A stretch of DNA of 64,000 nt, taken from contig NZ_JASITA010000004.1 in the NCBI RefSeq assembly GCF_030063415.1, forward strand, positions 188,975 to 252,974, read 5' to 3'. Shown in pieces: positions 49,101 to 57,481 of the stretch (its first letter is position 1; each line of letters opens with the position of its first letter). The position numbers were made by a program, and so were the translations under genes. The notes under the pieces are model-generated. The model had not been told where the DNA came from. It was given only the letters and a program-made list of their open reading frames with translations, and made no database searches. Source of the DNA: Streptomyces sp. H27-C3. GTDB taxonomy: Bacteria > Actinomycetota > Actinomycetes > Streptomycetales > Streptomycetaceae.

Positions 49101-50085
49101 GCTCGGTCTCGTCCTGGTGGACGGGGCGGGCGGTGAGCGCGGCGAGGGCCTGCGGGTCTGCACCGAGCTGCCGCACGTCTCCACGCACCTGGTGGCCTCC
49201 GACCCGCTGCGCATGCGGGAGTTCGCGCAGGCGTTGGGCGCCGAGCTGAAGCGGCGCCACGAGCTCCTCGGCGGCCTCGGCTTCGCCGAGTGGCACACGC
49301 ATCGCGAGGTGTCGGGCAGGCTCGTCGGCCAGCGCCCGCCCAGCTCCGCCGAGCAGCACAGCGGCGATCTCGACCCGCCCTCCAGCGGCGGGACGCTGCG
49401 CCTGCGGACCACCACGTCCCTGGCGCAGCAGGCCCGCCAGGACACCGCGCACTCACCGCTCCCCCGCCTCGTCGTACTGGTCGACGACCTCGACGCGCTG
49501 GTCGCCCCCGCCCTCGGCAGTACGGGCCGCCCGTCGGCCGGTTCCGTCGTGCGGGCACTGGAGGCGGTGGCCCGGGAGGGCGGGCGGCTCGGGGTGCATC
49601 TGGTGGCCACCTCCGCCAGGCCGGACCGCACGGCCGACACGGAGCTGGCCCGGGGCGCGCGACTGCGCGTGGTGCTCGACGCCCCGCCGGCCGCCCCCTC
49701 CCCCGAGGAACCGGCGCCGGGCCGGGGCAGGCTGCACCACGCGGACGGTCCCGTGACGGTGTTCCAGGGCGGCCGGGTCACCGGGCGCATCCCCCGTACG
49801 GCGACCCTGCGGCCCACCGTCGTCCCCCTGGAGTGGGAGCGCATGGGCGATCCGCCGACCCGGCGCCCGGTCCGCGAGCTGGGCAACGGGCCGACGGACC
49901 TGGCCCTGCTCGCCAGCGCCCTGGACCGCGCGGCCCGCACCGTCAACGCGGCGCCGCTCGCACCACTCTCCCCGCTGAAAACCTCAGGAGTCTCAGGGAC
50001 CTCAGGTACCGCAACGTCCTCCGGCGCCCCAGGGGCCCCGGCGACAGACATGCGAAAACGCGCACAAAGCCCCGGCGACAGCTGA
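46141..50085 (+). CDS. FHA-domain protein with two degenerate FtsK/EssC-type ATPase domains
   Basis: A 1314-residue protein. Residues 1-100 resemble the N-terminal small domain of EssC-type proteins; residues about 121-210 are an FHA phosphothreonine-binding domain (GRISIGRSTDADVPLDDPDVSRLHC...DLGSTNGT). About 370 residues of Gly/Pro/Arg/Ser-rich linker follow. Two FtsK/SpoIIIE-like domains come next: about 607-810 (GLAGPRSRLAGLARSAVAQ, no P-loop Lys) and about 934-1175, where the P-loop is GPAGSGRTE with Arg968 instead of Lys and the Walker B is VVLVDDLD (1111-1118). It resembles EssC/EccC of type VII secretion, but no partner secretion genes are here. The divergent neighbour pkaA is a kinase that could create FHA ligands. 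Function inferred only. Confidence 0.75.
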   Translation: MQIRLTVLAPRSGQGAHGTQAQGLQAAAPAARACDVLVTAPAGTALAAVASGLAAAVSGPGSGPETTGAVVVYAGRERLDARHCALGEPPLVDGAVLSLHAPAPEGDTRPDAAPAPAPAQLHVVAGPDAGGVHLLHGGRISIGRSTDADVPLDDPDVSRLHCAVTLTEDGRVSVADLGSTNGTALDGTAVDERPVRLAPGALLRVGESALRLAPGDLPPSLPVAPDGEGHLRVTRAPDGPTRSTRGGPVPGAHGAPTPTDRGSLAVGRTGTEAADSGPAAGRRVSGRLAGTPPVVRSTGPYDTSGAAGATAQDSWSGPAHEAPGAAPYRSRSGAASEAGDERSRSAEERFGGAVRGPYESEPGPAAPGRPGDRSVSRPPAGRPGSGAAPTVPGQYVPEDGPTAAGRRGAGPYDDRYDDRAGAAPGAPGGAPHDARNDVRSGTESFSGQGGTRYSDPGPASETGGRAASGRTAGSTPEPADDREERAPEAYYSPADPAATAPGRIRCGGDGGTGDDVYGGRGSGSGHGSAGRPGSGDGTHGGRRGVFGEEQARRRGGIGAWARRLTGGRGETVPEYAPAESTPVGMPPVGAPEDVPPAASAAPETWPDPASLLLTALGPGPRLWERGPGHPETLVLRLGTADRAGPEGGRPLPAVPVTVGLREVGSLGLAGPRSRLAGLARSAVAQLAALHSPVDLEIVLISADRSRSLEERKAEWGWLGWLPHLRPAHGQDCRLLLAYDRDQAAARVAELVRRTDEEPLGGDGPYTVVIVDGDPGSTGLREATARLAATGAASGIHLLTLAETAAASPVSPVAATYEAACAAAPAFRECGAVALLSGDVATALRLLRTAGGQPVGHGTLATLDAVSAAWAERFARSMAPLRTDGPPPGRSSRAAVLPPSARLLDELGLARATPASLMARWAAAADDGQAPGATRAWAVLGAGPRGPLCVDLTTEGPHLLIEGPAGSGRTELLRSVAASLAAAARPDRLGLVLVDGAGGERGEGLRVCTELPHVSTHLVASDPLRMREFAQALGAELKRRHELLGGLGFAEWHTHREVSGRLVGQRPPSSAEQHSGDLDPPSSGGTLRLRTTTSLAQQARQDTAHSPLPRLVVLVDDLDALVAPALGSTGRPSAGSVVRALEAVAREGGRLGVHLVATSARPDRTADTELARGARLRVVLDAPPAAPSPEEPAPGRGRLHHADGPVTVFQGGRVTGRIPRTATLRPTVVPLEWERMGDPPTRRPVRELGNGPTDLALLASALDRAARTVNAAPLAPLSPLKTSGVSGTSGTATSSGAPGAPATDMRKRAQSPGDS

Positions 50086-50251
50086 TCCAACGTCACGAGG
50101 CCATTACGATCATCGAGTTGACACGGAAGGCACTATTGCGGGCCCCGACCACCGGGCGTAGGACTGACCCACGGGACAGCTACACCGGCATCGGCGCCGC
50201 CACCGTCAGAGCTGCGCCGGTCCGTACGCGCACGGCAGAGACGGGGCAGAA

Positions 50252-51634
50252 ATGCGCACAACTCTTCGTACACACAGGGACCGAAGGGCTCGAAGGGCCG
50301 CACTGGCGGTGATCGCCGCGAGTGCGCTCGCCCTCTCCGGGTGCAGCGACGGGGACGGCGGCAACGGGGACAAGAGGGACGGCGCGGACGCCGGCAAAAC
50401 ACCGGCGTCCAGCGTCACGCTCCCCAAGCTCAACGGCGAGAAGGTCCAGGTCGTAGCGGTCTGGACAGGCCCCGAGCAGGAGAACTTCACCAAGGTCCTC
50501 AAGGAGTTCGAAAAGCGCACCGGAGCGACGGTCAGTTACGTCCCCACCCAGGACGCGATGCTCAACTACCTCGGTACGAAGATCTCCGGCGGCCAGCCCC
50601 CGGACGTGGCGCTGCTCCAGCAGCCGGGCGCCCTCCAGCAGGCCGTCGAGCGCAAGTGGCTCAAGCCCGTCGACGCCCCGACCCAGGCGCAGCTCGACAA
50701 GAACTACACCAAGGGCTGGAAGGACATCGCCGCCGTCGACGGCAAGCAGTACGGCGTGTACTACAAGGCCGCCAACAAGTCCCTGATCTGGTACAACACG
50801 GCTGCCTTCGAGAACGCGGGCGCGGCCGAGCCGAAGACCTGGAAGGAATTCCTGACCGCCGCCGAGACGATCTCCGCCTCCGGTGTCCCGCCGGTCTCGA
50901 TCGGCGGCGCGGACGGCTGGACGCTGACCGACTGGTTCGAGAACATCTACCTCTCCCAGGCGGGTCCGGAGAAGTACGACCAGCTGGCACAGCACAAGAT
51001 CAAGTGGACCGACCCGTCCGTCAAGGACGCGCTCACCACACTCGGCCAGCTCTTCGGCAAGAAGGAGCTCATCGCGGGCGGCCAGGAGGGCGCTCTCGGC
51101 ACCGAGTTCCCGGCGTCCGTCACCCAGACGTTCACCGGCGGTGACCAGCCCAAGGGCGCCATGGTCTTCGAGGGCGACTTCGTCGCGGTCAACATCGCGC
51201 AGACCGAGGCGAAGCTCGGTACGGACGCGAAGGTGTTCCCCTTCCCGGCGGTCGGCAGCGAGGCCCCGGTGGTCACCGGCGGCGACGTGGCCGTGGCCCT
51301 GAAGGACTCCAAGGGCGCCAAGGCGCTGATGACCTTCCTGGCCTCGGAGGACGCCGCGAAGATCGCGACCGGGTCCGGCGGCTTCGTATCGCCCAACAAG
51401 TCGCTGGACCTGGCGGCGTACCCCAACGACGTGATGCGCGACATCGCCAAGGCCCTGGTCGACGCGGGCGACTCGTTCCGCTTCGACATGTCGGACCAGG
51501 CCCCGCAGTCGTTCGGCGGCACACCCGGAAAGGGTGAGTGGAAGGCTCTTCAGGACTTCTTGAAGAACCCGAAGGACATCGCGGGAACCCAGCAGCAGCT
51601 GGAGACCGACGCGGCCAAGGCCTACAAGAGCTGA
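50252..51634 (+). CDS. Lipoprotein sugar-binding protein (second importer)
   Basis: A 460-residue extracytoplasmic solute-binding protein. A twin-arginine-like basic start RRARRAALAVIAASALALSGC ends at Cys31 of a lipobox. The mature part begins with VQVVAVWTGPEQENFTKVLKEFEKRTG, the standard family 1 beginning. It is the first gene of a three-gene importer with two permeases (51639, 52991). The sugar is unknown; alpha-glucoside-type relatives are the closest by feel. No ATPase is present, again implying a shared MsiK-type ATPase elsewhere. TTGACA at 50117 is a possible -35 element, without an evident -10 at proper spacing. Confidence 0.9.
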   Translation: MRTTLRTHRDRRARRAALAVIAASALALSGCSDGDGGNGDKRDGADAGKTPASSVTLPKLNGEKVQVVAVWTGPEQENFTKVLKEFEKRTGATVSYVPTQDAMLNYLGTKISGGQPPDVALLQQPGALQQAVERKWLKPVDAPTQAQLDKNYTKGWKDIAAVDGKQYGVYYKAANKSLIWYNTAAFENAGAAEPKTWKEFLTAAETISASGVPPVSIGGADGWTLTDWFENIYLSQAGPEKYDQLAQHKIKWTDPSVKDALTTLGQLFGKKELIAGGQEGALGTEFPASVTQTFTGGDQPKGAMVFEGDFVAVNIAQTEAKLGTDAKVFPFPAVGSEAPVVTGGDVAVALKDSKGAKALMTFLASEDAAKIATGSGGFVSPNKSLDLAAYPNDVMRDIAKALVDAGDSFRFDMSDQAPQSFGGTPGKGEWKALQDFLKNPKDIAGTQQQLETDAAKAYKS

Positions 51635-51638
51635 CGCG

Positions 51639-52994
51639 GTGACGTCAGCGACCGCGGGGGGCGCCGCGAAAGTGACGCCGCCCCCCGCCGACAACGGCAA
51701 ACGCAAGAGCCTGACCGGCACACGCAAATCAATGGCGGTCGGCTTTCTGCTGCCCGCCCTGGTGCTGCTCGGCGCGCTCGTGGTCTACCCGATCGGGTAC
51801 TCGATCTACCGGAGCTTCTTCGACAAGTCGGGCGACAGCTTCGCCGCCTTCGACAACTACGTGGAGATCTTCCGGGACGACACCATCCTGACGGCCGTCA
51901 AGAACAACATGATCTGGGTGGTCCTCGCCCCGACCATCTCGACCGCACTCGGCCTGATCTTCGCCGTCCTCACCGAGCGCATCCGCTGGGGAACGGCCTT
52001 CAAGCTGCTGCTCTTCATGCCGATGGCCATCTCGATGCTCGCCGCGGGCATCATCTTCCGGCTGGTGTACGAGCAGGACCCCGAGCGCGGGGTCGCCAAC
52101 GCCGTCGCGGTCACCGCCCATGACGCCTTCGCCGAATCGGCCGGCTACCCCAAGGCGCGCCCGCTGCCGGTCCATCCGCTCAAGGCGGGCGGCGGCGGGA
52201 CCTTGGTCACCAAACAGACCGTGAGCGCGGGCGAGCAGGTCAACCTGCCGCTGGTGGGTGTCGCACCCGCCAAGATGCCCGGCGACGCGAAGATCGCCGC
52301 ACCCGCCGAGGTCTCCCAGGACCGGGTGAGCGGCACGGCCTGGCTGGACTTCACCCGGGGCGGCGGCGGCAAGCCCAACACCATCGACGCCAAGGAGTTG
52401 GGCCTCAAGGGCCTCAAGATCGAGGCGGTCAAGGACGGCAAGGTCGTCGAATCGACCCAGGCCGCCGCCGACGGCACGTTCACCCTCTCGTCGAAGGCGG
52501 ACGGCGCCGAACTGCGCCTGCCCGAATCGAACTTCCACGAGCCGTTCAACGGAGTCGACTGGCTCGGCCCGAATCTGGTGACACCGGCCATCATCGGCAG
52601 CTACGTCTGGATGTGGGCCGGCTTCGCGATGGTGCTGATCGCTGCCGGGCTCGCCGGTCTGCCACGTGAACTGCTCGAAGCCGCCCGGGTCGACGGCGCC
52701 AATGAGTGGCAGGTCTTCCGCCGCATCACCGTTCCCCTGCTCGCCCCCGTGCTCGCGGTGGTGCTGGTCACCCTGATGATCAATGTGCTGAAGATCTTCG
52801 ACCTGGTCTTCATCATCGCGCCGGGCTCGTCCCAGGACGACGCGAACGTGCTGGCGCTCCAGCTCTACCGCTCGTCGTTCGGCACCGATGCCGACCTCGG
52901 CGTGGGCAGCGCGATCGCCGTACTCCTGCTGCTCCTGGTGATCCCGGTGATGCTCTTCAACGTCCGTCGTTTGCGGAAGGAGGCACGCCGATGA
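51639..52994 (+). CDS. Sugar ABC permease with a MalF-P2-like extracellular insert
   Basis: A 451-residue permease, about 150 residues longer than usual. Membrane segments 1-3 lie in residues 33-145 (GFLLPALVLLGALVVYP; FKLLLFMPMAISMLAAGIIFRLVY). Residues about 150-303 then form an inserted outer domain, including DGKVVESTQAAADGTFTLS, which resembles a carboxypeptidase-regulatory/Ig-like beta-sandwich; segments 4-6 and the EAA loop (ELLEAARVDGANEWQVFRR) follow. The insert lies in the external TM3-TM4 loop, the same place as the P2 domain of MalF that touches maltose-binding protein. GTG 51639 starts 4 nt after the binding-protein stop. Confidence 0.88.
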   Translation: MTSATAGGAAKVTPPPADNGKRKSLTGTRKSMAVGFLLPALVLLGALVVYPIGYSIYRSFFDKSGDSFAAFDNYVEIFRDDTILTAVKNNMIWVVLAPTISTALGLIFAVLTERIRWGTAFKLLLFMPMAISMLAAGIIFRLVYEQDPERGVANAVAVTAHDAFAESAGYPKARPLPVHPLKAGGGGTLVTKQTVSAGEQVNLPLVGVAPAKMPGDAKIAAPAEVSQDRVSGTAWLDFTRGGGGKPNTIDAKELGLKGLKIEAVKDGKVVESTQAAADGTFTLSSKADGAELRLPESNFHEPFNGVDWLGPNLVTPAIIGSYVWMWAGFAMVLIAAGLAGLPRELLEAARVDGANEWQVFRRITVPLLAPVLAVVLVTLMINVLKIFDLVFIIAPGSSQDDANVLALQLYRSSFGTDADLGVGSAIAVLLLLLVIPVMLFNVRRLRKEARR

Positions 52995-53875
52995 CCACCA
53001 CGGGTGGCCAAAGTGTGAAGGCGAAGCAGCCCCTCCCGGCACGGATCGCGGCCCGGGCCGGCGGCGGTGTGATGCGGATCTTCCTCATCCTGGTCGCGGT
53101 GTTCTGGCTGATGCCGACGGTCGGTCTGCTGCTCTCCTCACTGCGCACCTCCACCGACATCGCCTCGAGCGGCTGGTGGAAAGTCTTCACCTCCCCCTCG
53201 GAGGTGACCTTCGACAACTACTCCAACCTTCTCAAGAACGAAGCCATCACCGACTCCCTGCTCAGTACGATCATGATCACCGTCCCGTCGACCGTGCTGG
53301 TCGTCGTGATCGGCGCACTGGCCGGGTACGCCTTCGCGTGGATGGACTTCCCGGGCCGTGACTGGTGGTTCCTGGTCGTCGTCGGTCTGCTGGTGGTTCC
53401 GGTGCAGGTCGCCCTGATCCCAGTGTCCAAGCTCTTCGGCTCGGTGGGTCTCTTCGAGACCACGGCGGGCGTGGTGCTGTTCCACGTCGCGTTCGGGCTG
53501 CCCTTCGCGATCTTCCTGCTGCGGAACTTCTTCGCGGAGATCCCCAAGGAGCTCCTGGAGGCGGCGCGGCTCGACGGAGCGGGCGAGATCCGGCTGTTCA
53601 CCCGTGTCGTGATGCCGCTGGGCGGTCCTGCCATCGCCTCGCTCGGCATCTTCCAGTTCCTGTGGGTCTGGAACGACATGCTGATCGCCCTGATCTTCGC
53701 CGACTCGGCCAATCCGCCGATCACGGTCGAACTTCAGCGCCAAGTGAGGCAGTTCGGCAACAACATCGACATCCTGGCGCCCGGCGCCTTCATCTCGATG
53801 GTCATCCCGCTCATCGTGTTCTTCGCGTTCCAGAAGCAGTTCGTGTCCGGCGTGATGGCAGGCGCGGTCAAATAG
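52991..53875 (+). CDS. Sugar ABC permease (MalG type, second importer)
   Basis: A 294-residue inner-membrane permease with six membrane segments and the EAA loop PKELLEAARLDGAGEIRLFTR. It pairs with the MalF-type permease upstream, sharing ATGA (52991-52994), so translation is coupled. ATG 52991 and GGAGG upstream fix the start. The operon ends with a strong terminator at 53934-53964. Confidence 0.92.
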   Translation: MTTTGGQSVKAKQPLPARIAARAGGGVMRIFLILVAVFWLMPTVGLLLSSLRTSTDIASSGWWKVFTSPSEVTFDNYSNLLKNEAITDSLLSTIMITVPSTVLVVVIGALAGYAFAWMDFPGRDWWFLVVVGLLVVPVQVALIPVSKLFGSVGLFETTAGVVLFHVAFGLPFAIFLLRNFFAEIPKELLEAARLDGAGEIRLFTRVVMPLGGPAIASLGIFQFLWVWNDMLIALIFADSANPPITVELQRQVRQFGNNIDILAPGAFISMVIPLIVFFAFQKQFVSGVMAGAVK

Positions 53876-53933
53876 CGCCTGCCAAGGGTTGTTCGGTTGC
53901 CCTTTCGGCCACTCCGTGGACAGCGTTGACCTG

Positions 53934-53964
53934 GCGGCCCGGTTCTCTTGAAACCGGGCCGCCA
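53934..53964 (+). terminator. Terminator of the second sugar importer
   Basis: GGCGGCCCGGTT (53934-53945) with its exact complement at 53953-53964 and a 7-nt loop, 59 bp after the permease stop. It separates the importer from the teichoic-acid genes. Confidence 0.9.
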
Positions 53965-54061
53965 TGCCGCGCTCTTCCCCCGTATGCCACGTCCGGCGTA
54001 ACCACTTCACTCCTTCGGCCGTTCCTGGGTCAGATGCCCACGTCGACCCCCTGGATGTGCC

Positions 54062-56641
54062 GTGCCCCGGTTCAGCGTCATCGTGCCTGCGTTCAAGGTC
54101 CAGGCTTATCTGGAGGAGTGCCTCGATTCGGTGCTGATCCAGAGCTACGACGATCTCGAACTGATCGTGGTGGACGACTGCTCGCCGGGCTCCAGTGGCG
54201 CGGTCATCGACGCGCACGCGGCGCGCGACGCGCGGGTCGCGGCCGTGCGTCTGACGCGGAACACCGGACCGGGCCCCGCCCGCAACGCCGGGGCCACCCG
54301 GGCGACCGGCGACTATCTGATCTTCCTCGACGGCGCCGACACCCTGGTTCCCGGCGCGCTCCAGGCCATCACCGACCGCCTCAAGGAGACGGACGGCCCC
54401 GACCTCCTGGTCTACGACCACGCCCGTACGCACTGGTCGGGCGAGGCCTTACGCGACCAACACGCCGCGCAGCTCTCCGAGGAGGGCCCGGCCGCCTTCG
54501 AACTCGCCGACCGTCCGGGCCTGCTGAATCTCCCTGCGGTGGTGTGGAACAAGGCGTACAGCCGTGAGTTCGTGGAACGCGAGGGCTTCGCCTTCGCACC
54601 CGGCCGCTACGAGGACGTCCCCTGGACCTACCCGGCGCTGCTGGCCGCCGACTCGATCGCCGTCCTGGACCGGGTGTGTGTACACCACCGCCAGCGCCGC
54701 CGGAGCGGCATCATCACGGTTAGCACACGCAGTGCGGGCGGTGGGAGCAGCTTCGGCACGGGAAGTGCGGGCAGTTCGGGCAGCGCGGGCAGCTTCACCA
54801 CCGGCAGTGCGAGCAGTTCGGCCAGCTTCACCGCCGGCAGCACGCACAGCGCTGGCGACTTCACCTCGGGCAGCACGGGAGGTGCGGGCCGCGTCGCCAG
54901 CACGGGAGGCGCGGGCAGCGTCGGCCGCACTACCGACGCCGACAGCGCAGCCCACGTCGATGACACAGCCCGTGCCGACAGCACAGCCCGCACCGGTGGC
55001 ACGGCCCGCACCGGCAGCCTCAGCGGTACAGCCACCGGCCGCGAGCACTTCGACGTCTTCGGCCAGTACGACCGAGTCTTCGCCTTCATCGACGCCCGCC
55101 CCGAACTGAGCCACTGGCGCCCGCTGGTCTTCCGGCGGATGGCCGACCACTTCACCCTGCTGGTCACCGCCCGGGGGCAGCTGCCGCGCGGCAGCCACGG
55201 CGAGTTCTTCCAACTGGCCCGCGCCCACTACCGCCGCCACCGCGCCCCAGGCACCGCCCCGCGCCCGAGCGCCCGGCTGCGACACGCGACGGTCCGACTG
55301 GGCAGCCACCGCCTGCACCGCGCGCTGCGGGCCGCCCTGCGACTGCGCTCCTCCCTCCGCCGCCGGTCCGCGGCATTCCGGCGCACCGTCCGCGCCGCCG
55401 TCCTCCAGCTGCACTATCGCGTCCAGCTGCGCCTGCCCCTGCGGCCCGATCGGGCGGTCTTCACCGCCTACGCGCACGCCGGTTACGTCTGCAACCCCGC
55501 CGCGATCGAGGAGCAGGTACGCGAACTCGCCCCACACATCCACACCTCCTGGATCGCCACCCCCGAGCACCACCACACCGTCCCCACCGGAACCCGCACG
55601 ATCCGGCCGGACACTTTCGCCCACTGGACGGCCCTGGCCCGCGCCAAGTACCTGGTGAACAACGTCGGCTTCGACCCGCGCCTGACCAAGCGCCCCGGCC
55701 AGATCGTCCTCCAGACCCAGCACGGCACCCCGCTCAAGTCGATGGGCCTCGATCTCCAGGACCACCCGGCGGCCGCCCGCACCACCGACTTCACCCGCCT
55801 TCTCAACGACGTCGACAAGTGGGACTACTGCCTCTCCGCCAATCGCCACTCCTCCCTGATCTGGGAGCGGGCGTACCCCTCGGGCTACACCACGCTCGAA
55901 TACGGCCTTCCCCGCAACGACGTCTTCCAGCGCGCCACCGCCACCGACGTCGCCCGCCTGCGCTCCACACTCCGCATCCCCGAGGGCTTCACCGCCCTGC
56001 TGTACGCCCCGACCCACCGCGACTACCGCCGCGACCAGCTCCCGCTCCTCGACCTCGACCGGATCTCCCGCGCGCTGGGCCCCCGGGTCGTCATCCTCAA
56101 TCGCGCCCTCTACTCCTCCAACGTGCCGTTCTCCCGCCCGCGTTCCGCACGATCGGGTGAATCCCCACGGATCATCGATGTCAGCGAGCACCCCTCGGTA
56201 AAGACGCTCTGTCTGGCTGCCGACGCCCTGATCACGGACTACTCGTCACTGATGTTCGACTACGCCAACCTCGACCGCCCGATCGTCGTGCACACCGACG
56301 ACTGGGACGCGTACGAGGCTGCTCGCGGCACCTACTTCGACCTGCGCGAGTTCCCGCCGGGCGCGATCGCCCGCACCGAGGAGGAGCTGATCGACATCTT
56401 CTCCAGCGGGCACTGGCGCGGCTCCCGCTCCGCCCAGTTGCGGGCCGCCTTCCGGGCGCGTTTCTGCGCGTACGACGACGGCCTGGCGGCCGAGCGCGTC
56501 GTCCGCCACGTGTTCCTCGGCGAGACGACCGCGCTGCCGTCCGTCGTGCCCCTGGAGGACCGCAGGCCGGTTCCGGCGGCGGGCCCCCGGCACGAGCGCG
56601 GGCGCGACCTCTCCGGCCTCCTGCCGGCCGGAGGCCGCTGA
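54062..56641 (+). CDS. Bifunctional GT2 / CDP-glycerol glycerophosphotransferase (teichoic-acid polymerase)
   Basis: An 859-residue protein. Residues 1-215 are a family 2 glycosyltransferase (RFSVIVPAFKVQAYLEECLDSVL, VVDDCSPG, DGADTLVPG). Residues about 221-326 are a Ser/Gly/Ala/Thr low-complexity insert. Residues about 480-830 are a TagF-type domain, with QHGTPLKSMGLDL, YAPTHRD, ITDYSSLMFDYANLDRPIV and RGTYFDL, that polymerises poly(glycerol or polyol phosphate). It acts at the inner membrane face. GTG 54062 (VPRFSVIVP) is the only reasonable start. It precedes the export ABC transporter genes on the same strand, apart from the inverted TetR gene between them. Confidence 0.9.
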   Translation: MPRFSVIVPAFKVQAYLEECLDSVLIQSYDDLELIVVDDCSPGSSGAVIDAHAARDARVAAVRLTRNTGPGPARNAGATRATGDYLIFLDGADTLVPGALQAITDRLKETDGPDLLVYDHARTHWSGEALRDQHAAQLSEEGPAAFELADRPGLLNLPAVVWNKAYSREFVEREGFAFAPGRYEDVPWTYPALLAADSIAVLDRVCVHHRQRRRSGIITVSTRSAGGGSSFGTGSAGSSGSAGSFTTGSASSSASFTAGSTHSAGDFTSGSTGGAGRVASTGGAGSVGRTTDADSAAHVDDTARADSTARTGGTARTGSLSGTATGREHFDVFGQYDRVFAFIDARPELSHWRPLVFRRMADHFTLLVTARGQLPRGSHGEFFQLARAHYRRHRAPGTAPRPSARLRHATVRLGSHRLHRALRAALRLRSSLRRRSAAFRRTVRAAVLQLHYRVQLRLPLRPDRAVFTAYAHAGYVCNPAAIEEQVRELAPHIHTSWIATPEHHHTVPTGTRTIRPDTFAHWTALARAKYLVNNVGFDPRLTKRPGQIVLQTQHGTPLKSMGLDLQDHPAAARTTDFTRLLNDVDKWDYCLSANRHSSLIWERAYPSGYTTLEYGLPRNDVFQRATATDVARLRSTLRIPEGFTALLYAPTHRDYRRDQLPLLDLDRISRALGPRVVILNRALYSSNVPFSRPRSARSGESPRIIDVSEHPSVKTLCLAADALITDYSSLMFDYANLDRPIVVHTDDWDAYEAARGTYFDLREFPPGAIARTEEELIDIFSSGHWRGSRSAQLRAAFRARFCAYDDGLAAERVVRHVFLGETTALPSVVPLEDRRPVPAAGPRHERGRDLSGLLPAGGR
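54722..55037 (+). repeat. Low-complexity repetitive insert in the teichoic-acid polymerase
   Basis: About 316 bp coding for Ser-, Gly-, Ala- and Thr-rich sequence made from recurring GGCAG(C/T)-containing units such as AGCGCGGGCAGCTTC. The codon pattern suggests expansion of a short repeat between two enzymatic domains. The copy number is likely to vary between strains. Confidence 0.8.
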
Positions 56642-56753
56642 GGTCTGATGTCGCTGAGGGGCGGAGCCGCAGAGACGGGACGCCGCTGAGGTCGCCGGAG
56701 GCCGAGCCCACCCGCCGCCCGGGCTCGGGGCGCCCGGAGCCGGCCGAAGCTGA

Positions 56754-57344
56754 TCAGGCCTTGAGAGCCGCGACGGCGGATGCCGCGAGGTTGTCCAGAT
56801 AGCCGGCGGGCAGCTCGGTGCGCACGACCACCAGCCGCCAGTACAGCGGGCCGATCATGAGGTCGAGCGCACGGTCGACGTCGGCGCCCACGGGCAGTTC
56901 CCCGCGCTCGACGGCATCCCGCACGACCCCGGCCGCCAGGCCCCGTCGGCCGTCGAGCAGCGCCGTCCTGATCGCGTCGGCGATCTCTGGATTGCGCGCG
57001 GCCTCGACGAGCAGGTCCGGGATCACCTGCGAGGCGACCGGGTGCCGCAGCGCGTGCGAGGCGACCTCGATGAGGGCGCGCACATCCCCGTACAGCGAAC
57101 CGGTGGCGGGGGCGGGCACCCCCTGGGACGCGACGGCGGAGACCAGGTCCAGGACGAGCTCCAGCTTGGACTTCCAACGACGGTAGACGGCCGTCTTGCC
57201 GACACCGGCCCTGCGGGCGATCCCCTCGATCGACATCCGGGCGAAGCCGACGGCGGCCAGCTCGTCGAAGACGGCGGCACGGATCGCATCGGTCACGTCC
57301 TCCCTGAGCACTGCGGCTCCGGCGGGCGCACGGCGTGAGGTCAT
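56754..57344 (-). CDS. TetR-family repressor
   Basis: A 196-residue TetR regulator. The N-terminal helix-turn-helix reads VTDAIRAAVFDELAAVGFARMSIEGIARRAGVGKTAVYRRWKSKLELV (residues about 15-62); the C-terminal ligand domain is of TetR_C_11-like type (VASQVIPDLLVEAARNPEI). ATG 57344 is taken; ATG 57356 is possible and neither has a good ribosome site. It diverges from the export ABC genes at 57482, and a 7-bp inverted repeat between them (57366-57388) is a likely operator, so it may repress that operon and itself. The ligand is unknown. Confidence 0.87.
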   Translation of the reverse strand: MTSRRAPAGAAVLREDVTDAIRAAVFDELAAVGFARMSIEGIARRAGVGKTAVYRRWKSKLELVLDLVSAVASQGVPAPATGSLYGDVRALIEVASHALRHPVASQVIPDLLVEAARNPEIADAIRTALLDGRRGLAAGVVRDAVERGELPVGADVDRALDLMIGPLYWRLVVVRTELPAGYLDNLAASAVAALKA

Positions 57345-57365
57345 GCGAGGAAGCATAGCGTTTTT

Positions 57366-57388
57366 ACGCAACGACGAGACGGTTGCGT
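57366..57388. promoter_or_regulatory. Candidate TetR operator in the divergent region
   Basis: ACGCAAC (57366-57372) and GTTGCGT (57382-57388) are exact complements 9 nt apart, directly upstream of the TetR gene start and 94 bp before the permease start. The length and spacing fit a TetR dimer site. Confidence 0.55.
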
Positions 57389-57481
57389 TCCGACGTTGAC
57401 GCCATCTACTCTCGGCGTCACGACGATACGGGCCCGTCCCGTCGTCAGTGCAGACCCGGCCCCCCGTCGAAAGCCGCAGAT

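Noticed and set aside
50117..50160. Sigma-70-type promoter TTGACA before the second sugar importer
   Set aside because: TTGACA is present but no -10 hexamer lies at 16-19 bp; TATTGC is only 10 bp away, so it was not listed as a promoter.
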